Assembly: GCA_025201705.1 (NCBI GenBank)
Contig: MU616838.1
Coordinates: forward strand, 1 to 37,390
Reading direction: 5' to 3'
DNA length: 37,390 bases
From: Dissophora ornata
Lineage: Eukaryota > Mortierellomycota > Mortierellomycetes > Mortierellales > Mortierellaceae
The translations under genes were made by a program, and so were the position numbers. Below are positions 10,818-19,954 of this stretch, one piece after another; the stretch's first letter is position 1, and every line of letters begins with the position of its first letter. The notes under the pieces are model-generated. The model saw only the letters and a list, made by a program, of their open reading frames with translations, did no database searches and was not told where the DNA came from.

Positions 10818-12515
10818 TTATACGGAATAAAGTGTCTTGGTGGAATCATGGAGCCTCTTTGACAGTGGCGAAGCTTCATATCGGTCCGTCACCACCTCTA
10901 TGTATGCGCCAGTGCCACATGACTCTGCTGCTTTGATCGCCTCATCAAGTTCAGCGCAGGTTGTTACGCGTGTGGAAAACCAACCGTGACATCCTAGCGC
11001 TTCCGGGAGCTTGGAGTAATTCCATTTGGCCAAATTATTGTACTCTGCCTCTGGTTGACTGCAAAGTAATCGCTCGAGCAAATAGCCGTCATTGTTCAGA
11101 ACAAAAATGATCGGCTTAAGACCAAAGCGGTAAAACTGACCAACTTCTTGCGCTGTCAGCTGGTGAGAACCTTCACCCGTGATCAAGATTGTCCTGCGAT
11201 TCGGCGCCGCCATTGATGCTCCAAATGCCGCAGGTGTTGCCCAGCCAATTGAGCCCCACAGCGTCTGGTTATGAAACGCCGAGCCTTTAGGCATGCGAGC
11301 AAAGGCAAGCCCCATCGATGCGGTTCCTGTCTCTGCAATTACGATGTCGTTCGGCTTCAACATCTGCTGCCAACGCGGATACATGTAGCATGATTTGATT
11401 TTTGAATCTGGATCGCCCTTCGGATTTCCCAAGTCACTTGCTTTGGGACCTTGCACATTCTTGTAACGAGGAATGTGTTTTGCCAACTCGACCAACACAT
11501 CTTTCATACTGACGTTGTTGTAGAATGCCAATCCGACGCGCACCTTGTTGTTCATGATATTAACGCTCTTCGAGCGATCAATCTCTGCTGTGAATCCACC
11601 AGAATTGAAATCCGTGAGTATAGCACCGATCCCTAAGATGCAGTCGCATCCTTCCACAAAGGAGCGCACCTGCTCCTCCATCAACTTTCCGTCATACATG
11701 CCGATATAGTTCGGGTGGGTTTCATCAAAGACGCACTTGTCCATGAACATGGTCGCAAAAGGGAGATTTGAGGCATCGACGACAGCCTTAGCCTCGACTG
11801 CTAGCCCACAGCGCGAAATCAGGATACCAGGTACAATACACGCTGTCTTGCACCCAGAAAGCATATCGACTATGGCGGCAACAGCGGCGCTTAGTGTCGC
11901 AGGGTCGGACTTGGGGATGGCAGGAGCAGAGGGTGTCTTTGCACCGACTACGGGCATGTTTGCGTAATCCGATGGAATTCCCATGTATACTGGACGGTGC
12001 TCTTGTAATGCTGCGACAATTAATCGCTCTGTCTCAGCAACACAATTCTCAGGCGTCAGGATGGAGCGAGCGCAAACCATGGGCTCGGCCATATTATAGA
12101 AAAGATCAAACTCTCCGTTTCCGAGAGTATGGTGCACGAGTCGACGTGCCTCTTGAACGCCAGACGCCGGCATTCCGACCAGGTGGAATACCGGTAGATA
12201 CTCTGCATATGCACCGGCAACACCATTAATTGCGCTAAGCTCGCCGACTCCAAAAGTTGTGCAAAGCGCTGACATGCCATGGATGCGTGCATAGCCGTCT
12301 GCAGCGTAGGCAGCGTTGAGTTCATTACAGCAACCGATCCATCGCATGTTATTGTCAGCGGAGATGGCGTCATCAATAGGGAACGCATAGTCGCCCGCCA
12401 CTCCAAATACATCCTTGATTCCGAGATTGCGTAGGCGAGACAAGACATATTGTATCACTGTAGTGCCCATCGAGACTGTTGATGAAGCGGTAGTTCTTTG
12501 CGGTGTTTTTGGCAT
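10818..12515 (-). CDS. PDC: ThDP-dependent pyruvate/indolepyruvate-type decarboxylase
   Basis: A single uninterrupted frame of 565 residues, the usual length for the family. Diagnostic parts are GDYAFPIDDAI (41-51); the cofactor-activating Glu65 in NELNAAYAADGYAR; the paired His127-His128 of the active site; the ThDP/Mg motif from GEGS (446-449) to NN (473-474); and NNDGYLLERLL with Glu480 at the position of the catalytic Glu of pyruvate decarboxylase. It should decarboxylate a 2-keto acid (pyruvate, indolepyruvate or a related acid) to an aldehyde in the cytosol, as a tetramer. The GEG in place of GDG, together with YLLERLLC, resembles bacterial alpha-keto-acid decarboxylases more than yeast PDC as I remember them. 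It has no intron although its neighbours do, and it lies inside the small-protein array. An internal Met at 16 is an alternative start. Confidence 0.92.
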   Translation of the reverse strand: MPKTPQRTTASSTVSMGTTVIQYVLSRLRNLGIKDVFGVAGDYAFPIDDAISADNNMRWIGCCNELNAAYAADGYARIHGMSALCTTFGVGELSAINGVAGAYAEYLPVFHLVGMPASGVQEARRLVHHTLGNGEFDLFYNMAEPMVCARSILTPENCVAETERLIVAALQEHRPVYMGIPSDYANMPVVGAKTPSAPAIPKSDPATLSAAVAAIVDMLSGCKTACIVPGILISRCGLAVEAKAVVDASNLPFATMFMDKCVFDETHPNYIGMYDGKLMEEQVRSFVEGCDCILGIGAILTDFNSGGFTAEIDRSKSVNIMNNKVRVGLAFYNNVSMKDVLVELAKHIPRYKNVQGPKASDLGNPKGDPDSKIKSCYMYPRWQQMLKPNDIVIAETGTASMGLAFARMPKGSAFHNQTLWGSIGWATPAAFGASMAAPNRRTILITGEGSHQLTAQEVGQFYRFGLKPIIFVLNNDGYLLERLLCSQPEAEYNNLAKWNYSKLPEALGCHGWFSTRVTTCAELDEAIKAAESCGTGAYIEVVTDRYEASPLSKRLHDSTKTLYSV

Positions 12516-12984
12516 GAGACAGTATGGGCGCGGAATTCGGCCTTCGTAAATCTAGTTTATTTAGTCTAAACAACAGGTTGCAGAGGATTTATAGATGATC
12601 AAGTCGTAATAATGAAGAATGCTAACTACTCAAATTATTGTTACCTGCAAGGGATGGTGGGAAAAGCAAGCGGGTGATATGTCCGTAGCGATGTGTGATG
12701 TGTGTGTCGCAATGTTGAAAAACAATTCTATGAAGGGGCCAGCTCTCTTTTTATGTCTTTTGCGACCGAGAACCCATGACCCTGGGGGTCCTTGTTAGTC
12801 AAAAAAAAAAAAAACGACCGAGAATTCAGAAAATTTTAAAATAGATTATGATATTCCATTTCGAACTTTGGAAAAGACGTTGCATCCTGGATCAGGTCCC
12901 AGGTTGCCCTCATCTCCCTTTTCAAGTGCAGTCGATTCTGGCATTATGTCTCGGTTATGATTTAGCCATCGAAGTGTGGATTGG
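12516..12984. other. Upstream region of the decarboxylase gene
   Basis: No gene is seen. It should contain the promoter of the minus-strand decarboxylase; TTTATTTAGTCTAAAC near 12555-12570 is AT-rich but not a clean TATA box. An A14 run lies near 12800. Confidence 0.4.
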
Positions 12985-13500
12985 CCAAGGGTAGAATGTA
13001 ATTGTTGATTCACAAATCAACATTGGTTTTCTCCCAGGCGCTCTCTTTGTTCGATTTGAACTTGTGGTCAATATCAACAACGCGCAGATAGAGTCAACAT
13101 TGCGCGATAGGTGCATGTGAAGGGATCGTTCGTATGAAGGCTTTTGCGGTGCATCATTTACGTTACGCTTTGTCTTTCGATCGCCGATAAGTTCAATAGG
13201 TCGAATATTACAGCACTCGCCACTCCCTTGAAGCGGGGGATGGGGACATTCTCGGTCGCTGTCGCACATGTGGACGGCATTCACGCCGGCATCATTTCAT
13301 GATTTGCCAGTTTCGCACTGTACGTTCACGAAACCACTCAATTCTCTGTGCTTTCCCGCGTGTCACCACTATCCTGTACAATCATATACTGACAAGGGCC
13401 GACTACATCTATGTCTCTACCATGCGGCGCTTGAAAGATCTCAGGTCGTGCAGAAACCCTCTGGCTTTGACGCCAAGTTAAGGAAAAATGGGTGAACGAA
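12985..13500 (+). repeat. Inverted duplication, left arm
   Basis: This segment matches the reverse complement of 15355-15905 along most of its length. Shared stretches include GTAATTGTTGATTCAC, GTGGTCAATATCAACAAC, GATAAGTTCAATAGGTCG and ACTACATCTA. Identity by eye is around 75 percent with small indels. It contains array copy 3. Confidence 0.75.
13205..13490 (+). pseudogene. Array copy 3: degenerate OB-like member
   Basis: SNITALATPL at the start and VDGIHAGIIS correspond to the family's opening ITTPLSSLL and DIHIRGIVTAIS, followed by a stop. In another frame, CAFPRVTTILYNHILTRADYIYVSTM (13355-13440 region) corresponds to the second and third strands (IIQD...ARTCYFYASDM). At least one frameshift and one stop separate the two halves. 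No second exon was identified. Confidence 0.5.
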
Positions 13501-13774
13501 TGAACGGCGAAAGCGTTTCTTCAGATGGAACACTTTTGTTCATTTTTTTCTCCTCCGCAGTGCGACCATGCATTTTAGATGTGAGTACCCTAGGGAAGCG
13601 ACAGCTTGCAAGAAGGCATATTCGCTTCGTTTGCTACACATTCTTTGGGATCCCTGTTGCCTTCTACGTGTTCGCATAAGGTGCGACGCATTTTCAAGCC
13701 CGTTTCAAAATAAACATGAGTAGTTCATCCCATATGCAAGATGTGGTTAGACCAACATTCAAGCTATACATTGG

Positions 13775-14200
13775 CAATAGACAAAAAACGAACCTGTACG
13801 TGATGTTTTCCCGGGAACCGCACACTCTGAGCTAACTTACACCATCACGTGCATCACCCTCGACAATGAAGTTGAATGAACCACAGTCAAGCACGTTTTG
13901 CGTTGTTTCCTCTTTAAGTTTGGAGGAATTTTACGTTGCCAAGCGCATCGAATTCGGAGGAGCGACGGTAGGTTTGAAAAGTGCGTTTGCGGGGAAAATT
14001 CTTTGGAAACACGCTGACACTGGCGAGACGTTTATCATACATTGTGATCCGGGAACGGCAATAATCAAATCAATATCCTCAATGAAAAAAATGAAGGATT
14101 TCAACACGTCCCCTTTGAGGAAAGTGTCATAACGCATATAACCGCAGAAGGACATCGTAAGAGCTCGCGCTCCTTTCGAACCTTCTTGGTTTCGATGAAG
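13775..14200 (+). pseudogene. Array copy 4: degenerate OB-like member
   Basis: ELTYTITCITLDNEVE runs into TGA. In another frame, FCVVSSLSLEEF and RIEFGGATVGLK match CFVSSTSVNELGRF and RVEFRGAAVSLK of the intact copy at 14892-14445, its closest relative. A donor-like GTAGGT follows GGAGCGACG at the conserved intron position. A possible second exon with SFRTFLV lies near 14165-14200. The stop and frame change make it non-functional. Confidence 0.55.
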
Positions 14201-14444
14201 GAATGTGTGCTGAATTCGTTGAAGATCTTCACATTCAATACTCGCATTTCAACGTAGCCTTACTATACTACTTCATGAATACAATGCAAAATTACCAGCG
14301 ATTGTAGGAAATACTCAATTTTTTTTTGAAAAAGAGTGCCTATGTATTTCTATGTACCAAATGTGTCCAGACATGTACTGAGCCTGGATGGCTCAAGGAG
14401 CCAGCATACTAAATTGTATGCCCTAAAGCTGAGTTAGCGACCAC

Positions 14445-14892
14445 TCAATGGAAGTCGGTATTCAGGGCAAAGTTCTTAAGATCAACTCGAAGCGCCCAAG
14501 TGTCACTGTGTTTCTGATCGTACTAGGATAGCCCATAAAATCAACGCGTTAGTTCACAGATGCGTGTTTCCAGAGACGATTTTATGCACATGTGCAGTGG
14601 CGTTGTATTTCAAACTTACCGCCGCTCCTCGGAACTCGACGCGCATGTTGACCTGAAAGCGCCCTAACTCATTCACGCTGGTGGAAGAAACGAAGCAGCG
14701 CTTGACATTTGCAGGGGTTTCGTCATCACGGACGAGGATCATGAGATGAAACATCACTATACCATCCTCGGTTGTCGCGTGGCTCTCGGGTGAGACGCTG
14801 CAAATAGTGCCACAGAAGTTGAGGCTTTGAATTGGGTCGGAGCCCAGCTCCGACAGGGGTGTGAGTGGTCCGTCCAAGTTACTCGTGTTCAT
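14445..14892 (-). CDS. Array copy 5: small OB-like protein, intact
   Basis: On the minus strand exon 1 is 14892-14620 (91 codons) and exon 2 is 14522-14445, giving 116 residues. The 97-base intron (GTAAGT, CTAAC, CCTAG) is phase 0 and follows RGAA, the equivalent of Gly-Ala-Glu in other copies. Exon 2 opens YDQKHSDTWALRV. Strand-like parts are SLNFCGTICSVSPE, FHLMILVRDD, KRCFVSST and MRVEFRGAA. The first Met of the open frame lies 47 codons upstream, but the Met at 14892 aligns with the start of the other members. Function unknown. Confidence 0.75.
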
Positions 14893-15354
14893 TGTGAGTT
14901 GTAGTGGATTGCGTTGTAGAAGAGCTGTGGGAGAATTCGAGTGTTGAGTAGAGATGGTGGAAAGAAAAGCAACGCCAATGGCGCCCATTTTATACCCATG
15001 AAGATTCTTGGCCTTGAGGCTCTGTTGCTTCAATATTCCATCTCACAGCTGTCGTTCCTTTCGGTGGATGCGTAAACGTGGCTTTATGGCGCGCCTGATC
15101 CGTCGTGACATGAATGGACAAAGACCACAATGAAGCCGAAAAATACTATGGCAGAAAAAGAGTTCTTGTTTGCATTGCGAACTATGAATTTCTAGGACCA
15201 CACATGTCTGATATGTGCGATCCTTTAATTTCTCGAGATTACTTTACCGTTGTCGCATTGTGGAAGGGAAAATAAAGAACAAGGATGTATCTGAAAAAAC
15301 GTAAATATCAAGCCATTTCAGTTAATCCAATTGCCGTTGTTCATATACTCGTCC

Positions 15355-15640
15355 ATTTTGCAATGTTTATCCTTAACTTGGTGTCCAAGCCGGAGGCTGT
15401 CCTCCTAGCAGAAGTCTTTCAAGAGCCTCATTGTAGAGACGTAGATGTAGTTGGGTCTTGTCAGTACAGGATCGTGCAGATCTGTGATTACACATTAGAA
15501 AGCCCAGAGAATTAAACGGTCTAGAGAGTTTCAAAAAAGTACAATTCAAAACTAGCGAAATCGTGAAGTGATGTCGCGGGTGTAAATGTCATCCACATGC
15601 GCGCCAACGACTGGAGATGTCCCCGTCCTCCACTCCAAGG
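15355..15640 (-). pseudogene. Array copy 6: degenerate OB-like member
   Basis: On the minus strand, SNVTALVIPLEW and a shifted segment ending DLHDPVLTRPNYIYVSTM match the family start and its IQD...TRPCYFYASD block; DLHDP is identical to copy 9. The frame closes at TAG after LLKDFC, and a stop and frame break lie between the halves. No intact second exon was seen. It is the inverted twin of copy 3. Confidence 0.5.
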
Positions 15641-15905
15641 GAATGACGAGTGCTGTAACATTCGACCTATTGAACTTATCGACGATTGAAGGACAAAGCG
15701 TAATACCGCAAAAGCCTTCTTATTATGAATGTTCCCTTCACATACACCTATCGCGCGATGTTGACTGATTGATCCTTCATCTGCACGTTGTTGATATTGA
15801 CCACACATTCTATGAAGTTCAAATTTAACGAAGAAAGCTCCTGGCGGAGACCAATGTTGCTTCGTGAATCAACAATTACATTCGCATAGCTGAATATCAA
15901 AGGCG
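15355..15905 (-). repeat. Inverted duplication, right arm
   Basis: Reverse-complement counterpart of 12985-13500. The inner neighbours (copies 4 and 5) are also each other's closest relatives and also point towards each other, so a block of two genes was duplicated in inverted orientation around 14300-14440. Confidence 0.75.
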
Positions 15906-16555
15906 TGCGAAGATCGACAGGTCTCTCTTCGAGAATGAGCATTAGACGCGTTTGGTAGTTGCGGTGGTTTTGATCGCGCGATATTTCATTTTCTTGGCAT
16001 CCAATGGAAATTATTTGAGGTTTAGATATCCTTTGGATTGTGGTTCACGGTTGCTCTTTGTTATTATGATTGATACCACCGAACTACGAATCTAGAGAAA
16101 AAGAGGGAAGAATTTTTACCTCTACAAACACATACGCACACACTTTCTTTTCTCTCTGGTCGTGTTTAAACTTCATTCCTTAATGTCATACTATCGCACT
16201 TTGCGATCCACTTTCTGCCTTCTATTTGTATGAGACCACATTCAGGAGTTTTTGCATCTTTTTCGTCAGCGTCTTCGGCGTCGCTACCAATTTTCTATCC
16301 CCTCCACGCAATATCATGGCTATCCGGTAGAGAGAAAAGAGTGAAGCGACACGATGGAATAATCAATATCAGATGGGCAATTGCTACCGACTCTGAAAAA
16401 CGCGAAACCGCCTCAAAAAAGAGAAAGGAAGCATCCAACACGGAGCAAAAAAAGCAGGACAAGCGCTTGTTATTATTGAACTATCGCCGACTACTACAAA
16501 ACTGTCCCACATACGACGCGCTCTTGCTTTTGACGTTCGGCTCTCCTCTTAGCCA
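15906..16555. other. Intergenic region with an unassigned open frame
   Basis: An open plus-strand frame at 16230-16577 would encode 115 residues with a basic, Lys-rich middle (SEKRETASKKRKEA) and no domain I recognise. It overlaps the end of exon 2 of copy 7 on the opposite strand. I do not call it a gene. Confidence 0.3.
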
Positions 16556-16989
16556 TCACATAATGAACGAGCTATAGCCAAGAAAGATGCGAATCGCGAG
16601 TTCATTGCCATCTTCCGCATTGTACTGAAGTTGAGCAACAAAGAACAAAAATAGGGTTATTCATCGCATGACACAGACCATTCTTTAGTGCGGACAAATT
16701 GAACATGTCATGCGCGCCTATTTTGTTTTTGTTTTCAAACCTGAGCTCCGAGAACACTAATAACTTCGCCGACTTGAAAGCGCCACAACGATGACATTTC
16801 TGGAGCGTAAATGTAGCCGAGTCGTTCGACCAAAGGTTGAAAAACATCCTGAATCATTACTCGGACGAAGTAAACCGTCACCGACCCTGGAGTGGACCAG
16901 GACTGTATGGCAGCGGCCTGGGTGATGCGACCACGAAAGTTAAAGCCGCCTACGGGATCTGTGCGCAGTGTTGCAAGACGTGTGCTCAT
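16556..16989 (-). CDS. Array copy 7: small OB-like protein, intact
   Basis: Exon 1 is 16989-16741 (exactly 83 codons, as in copies 1 and 8) and exon 2 is 16624-16556; the product has 105 residues. The 116-base intron (GTTTGA...TTCAG) is phase 0 and follows LGAQ. Exon 2 opens YNAEDGNELAIRIFLG. The family strands are visible as GGFNFRGRITQAA, VRVMIQD, LGYIYAPEM and VGEVISVLGAQ. The donor is weaker than in other copies, but the frame cannot continue without splicing because a stop follows one codon after the junction. Function unknown. Confidence 0.75.
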
Positions 16990-17422
16990 AGTCGCGCCGT
17001 TAAAAGGTGGGAGAGGAAATGGTATCTAAAGCTTGAAATGCAAAAGCGGTTCTTATATAATCTACTGAATGTCGCGTACAAGCCTTGGATTATAGGCTAG
17101 GATACCAGGCAACACGACAGATGTCACCTCCACTCGTTCAACCGGAAATTGACCGTCGCGTATACTTCACTATTGAGGGGGCGGAATGCAAGATGGCTTA
17201 CATCAAACAAAAAATTAGCACCTGTATTTGATGTCTTGATGTCGCGGGCGTCAATATCTGATCTCCAAATTGATCCAAAATATCAGAGACGAGAGTACAA
17301 GCACAAAGAACTGTGATCAATCTCTATTACACTGTCCATGGTGATGCTATGGCACGAGATATGGTTCTAGCAAAAGAGCGAGCTAGGGCCGTTGCAATTA
17401 TCTGCTATCTAAATCTGTACTC

Positions 17423-17876
17423 TCAAATGGATCCTGTCCTTACTAACTTGTGTGCAGCCGCAGGACTGAGAAGAACTCGAATCGCGTACACTTGGTTTTC
17501 GTCTAAAGCATACTGGAGTGTACAAGTTAAAAAAAAGGCTGGAGGGCTTAAAATTCACGCATGCGGCATGCCACCTGCTTCATTTGACGACGTCTTGTAC
17601 ATGCTATTCACTTCGTGGCTTACTAACCTCAGCTCCAGTGATATTGACGACTTCGTTAAGCCAAAAACAAAGCAGCGACGCCATATCTGAGGCGTAAAAA
17701 TAGCAAGTCCTCGCAATTGAAGGAAAGCATATGTCCTGGATTATGGTTCTGCAAGCGTAGGCCATCGAAGGGTCCGAGTAGACGGAACGGAAAACCGGTG
17801 CATAATGGATAATTCTTCCTTGGAAATGAAAGTTATGCACAGGCTCGGAGAGCAACAAGGAGATAGGTGTGATCAT
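17423..17876 (-). CDS. Array copy 8: small OB-like protein, intact
   Basis: Exon 1 is 17876-17628 (83 codons) and exon 2 is 17512-17423, giving 112 residues. The 115-base intron (GTTAGT...CTCCAG) is phase 0 and follows TGAE. Exon 2 opens YALDENQVYAIRVLL. Clear family blocks are EPVHNFHFQGRIIHYAP, CRTIIQDI, RTCYFYASDM and NEVVNITGAE. The Met at 17876 was preferred to the one 15 codons upstream because MITPISLLL aligns with the copy 1 start. It is tandem and same-strand with copy 7. Function unknown. Confidence 0.8.
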
Positions 17877-18139
17877 TGCGAGCAGCGGACGGATTGATCT
17901 ATGATGAATATCGAATTCCAATGATGGGGATATTTTTCTTTTATAGCAAAAATAAAAAAAAATGGCAAGGCCAGTATCGTGTTTTATGGGTCAAGAAATC
18001 TGAATGTTGAAGGCTTTGTCGAATTCATCGTCTCCAACAGTGGTGGTAATCTTGATAGACCAGATCTGGGCGTTGGTCTTTAAACACGAAACCATGGCTT
18101 ATAACTGAGCGATATGCCGCACGAAATGCATACCTGTAT

Positions 18140-18745
18140 GCTCGCTATTAGACTGCTATGCATTTTCACGCGTACAGAACACGCCATCGACTTTTTTTTT
18201 TTGTAAATCTTCGCTATGATCTACCCTCTTGACATCATACTAGACATTACCACACCCCTGTCCTCCTTGCTCTTTGAACCTGTGAGTGGTATTCTCATTC
18301 ACGAAATCGTCACTGCAATCTCCCCCGCGGCTTGTCTGTCCCCTTGAGAGTCGTCGACCCTCTGGACTTCTCCAGACTGGCCGCTGCTCAGCACAATCAA
18401 GTGCTCGGTCCAGGATTTGCACGGTCCACACATCGCGAGGCTATGCTACATTTATGGAGCGTTATCGCGTCGGCGATCCCATAGAGATTCTAGGAGCTGA
18501 GGTGAGTCGGAGGAAACGAGACACGGCATGCGTGCAGTATATGAGCGCTATCAATTGTCGCAGCTAATCAACGCCTTTTCGTTTTATCTTTCGTTTATTG
18601 GAAGTACGACATTGACGACAGCTATGAAGTCTTTCTTCGCCGTGGCCCGCTGCTGCTAGTATAATTGATCGGATAGATGTCTCAAGTAAACTAGTGTTGC
18701 ATGGCATATTGTCATGAAGACAACTGGTGGGATACCGAGAATGGG
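18140..18745 (+). repeat. Inverted duplication flanking U6, left arm
   Basis: Matches the reverse complement of about 19955-20620. The match covers upstream sequence (TTTTCACGCG, CCATCGACTTTTT), both exons, the intron of the array gene and about 80 bases of 3' flank (AATTGATCGGATAGATG, CTAGTGTTGCATGGCAT). Identity by eye is roughly 85-90 percent apart from indels. Confidence 0.85.
18216..18664 (+). pseudogene. Array copy 9 twin: broken OB-like member
   Basis: Exon 1 (18216-18501) and exon 2 (18605-18664) are easily recognised against the inverted twin at 20505-20022. Lesions seen: TGA at codon CCA of the twin (after CLSP); a 32-base deletion after CYIYG between two ATG trinucleotides, which shifts frame; and a 12-base in-frame deletion in exon 2 that removes Trp-Ala-Ile-Arg, the most conserved part of the last strand. 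The splice sites (GTGAGT, AAG) remain. Confidence 0.85.
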
Positions 18746-19585
18746 GTGAAAAAATGTAGTATGTCACATGATTCCGCAAACACATAAGAACCGGCTGGGC
18801 TGGGATTCTTACATCATTACCACTCTTCTTCTGCTCTTCTGTCCAGCAGGGCTGAGTGTTGTTGCCAAAGGGTCTTTAGTTTGTGCTGAGGTGGAAGCAG
18901 GGACTAACCTGCAGTCGAATGTGTAATAGCTTTGGCATTTCTCATGTCTTCTTCATGCTGACCACCGCCTTCGTACTGATCTGCTTGCCAAGATCGTGAC
19001 CCGAGCAACTGCAGCCGAAACCGCAGTAGCAGCAGCATAGTAACAGCCCTACGCACCAGAACAGACCACAGGAAACAATAGATGACCACAGCGGTCTCTA
19101 GAACAAAACTAACCCAACGCGCGGCGCTTCAAGGCCACTGACCCACAGTCACCGCAAAAGGCTGGCTCCAGCACCCGCAGCGACGGTTATGAGTAGCAAC
19201 ATAAGACTTTGTGTACTGGCCGTATCTCTCGTGATGCCAATGTTAACCCTCTTGGTGCACCTCAACCGTAGGAATCGGTCAAGCAATAATGGACAACAGG
19301 GGCAACAACGTCCAGTCCTTTTGACCCCAGCGCACGGACGAATGAGATTTCAAAAAAATGTGTCAGTCAGCGACAAGTGACAGGAGGAGTTCTACACCGC
19401 TCCAGAAAGCGCAACGCAGCTGAGCAGCAAACAATCGCTGCCGAACTTCAAACTTGGGCACTGATGAGGGGCAGTCGCCCTGTGACTTGCAGAAAAGTCA
19501 GCGAATTGCTCACTTGCGCCCAATCAATTTCTGGAGTCTGACCGGACTGCACCCCATAATTTCAGAAGATTGCAAACCTTCCCAG
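18746..19585. other. Spacer between the inverted arms, upstream of U6
   Basis: No gene is recognised. A 63-codon plus-strand frame at 19189-19380 begins with a hydrophobic stretch (LCVLAVSLVMPMLTLLV) and a minus-strand frame at 19089-18904 also starts hydrophobic; neither has splice or family support. Part of the right end presumably carries the U6 upstream promoter. Confidence 0.35.
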
Positions 19586-19593
19586 TATAAAAG
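19586..19593 (+). promoter_or_regulatory. TATA box of the U6 gene
   Basis: TATAAAAG starts 34 bases before the first G of U6, the spacing expected for an RNA polymerase III type U6 promoter that binds TBP. Confidence 0.8.
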
Positions 19594-19619
19594 GGAAGTA
19601 GACAGAGGACCTCACTTTT

Positions 19620-19741
19620 GTAGTTGCTTCGGCACTACATATTTCAAAAATGGAACGATACAGAGAAGATTAGCATGGCCCCTGCACAAGGATGACACGT
19701 ATATCTTGAGTGGATAACCCTTCGGGGTAAACTATTTTTTT
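19620..19741 (+). ncRNA. U6: U6 spliceosomal snRNA
   Basis: The 5' stem-loop GTAGTTGCTTCGGCACTAC folds with a UUCG loop, followed by the nearly invariant U6 core: ATGGAACGATACAGAGA, then AGATTAGCATGGCCCCTG, then AAGGATGACACG. ACAGAGA pairs with the 5' splice site and the AGC triad forms the catalytic core with U2. The 3' domain CTTGAGTGGATAACCC resembles the fission-yeast U6 end as I remember it. It is then extended by an ACCC-UUCG-GGGT hairpin before the T run, which I do not recall from standard U6. No intron interrupts it, unlike in some fungi. The gene lies between two inverted copies of the array family. Confidence 0.93.
19735..19741 (+). terminator. RNA polymerase III T-run terminator of U6
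   Basis: Seven consecutive T residues follow AAACTA directly after the UUCG hairpin, the usual Pol III stop. The mature 3' end would lie within this run. Confidence 0.85.
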
Positions 19742-19954
19742 CTTCCAGCACACAGAATCGACATTCAGGCCGCTTTACTGCACAATGATGACGCTGAGAC
19801 GCAGTCAGTCAGTCTATTCTCCCTCCATTCGCAATGGTCTCATCGTATCTCAATTGTTGTCGTTCCTGCCTACAACACGTCTGCCGTAACCAACCTTTTT
19901 CTGTCTACAGATGTTCTCTTGATGTATTATTGCATCGGAGTTGTCATCAAGGGA

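Noticed and set aside
16230..16577. Plus-strand open frame of 115 codons with a Lys-rich middle
   Set aside because: Overlaps exon 2 of array copy 7 on the other strand and has no family resemblance I can name; left as an unassigned frame.
19189..19380. Plus-strand 63-codon frame with a hydrophobic start, possibly a secreted peptide
   Set aside because: Too short, with no homology or context; overlapping frames on the other strand are equally hydrophobic.
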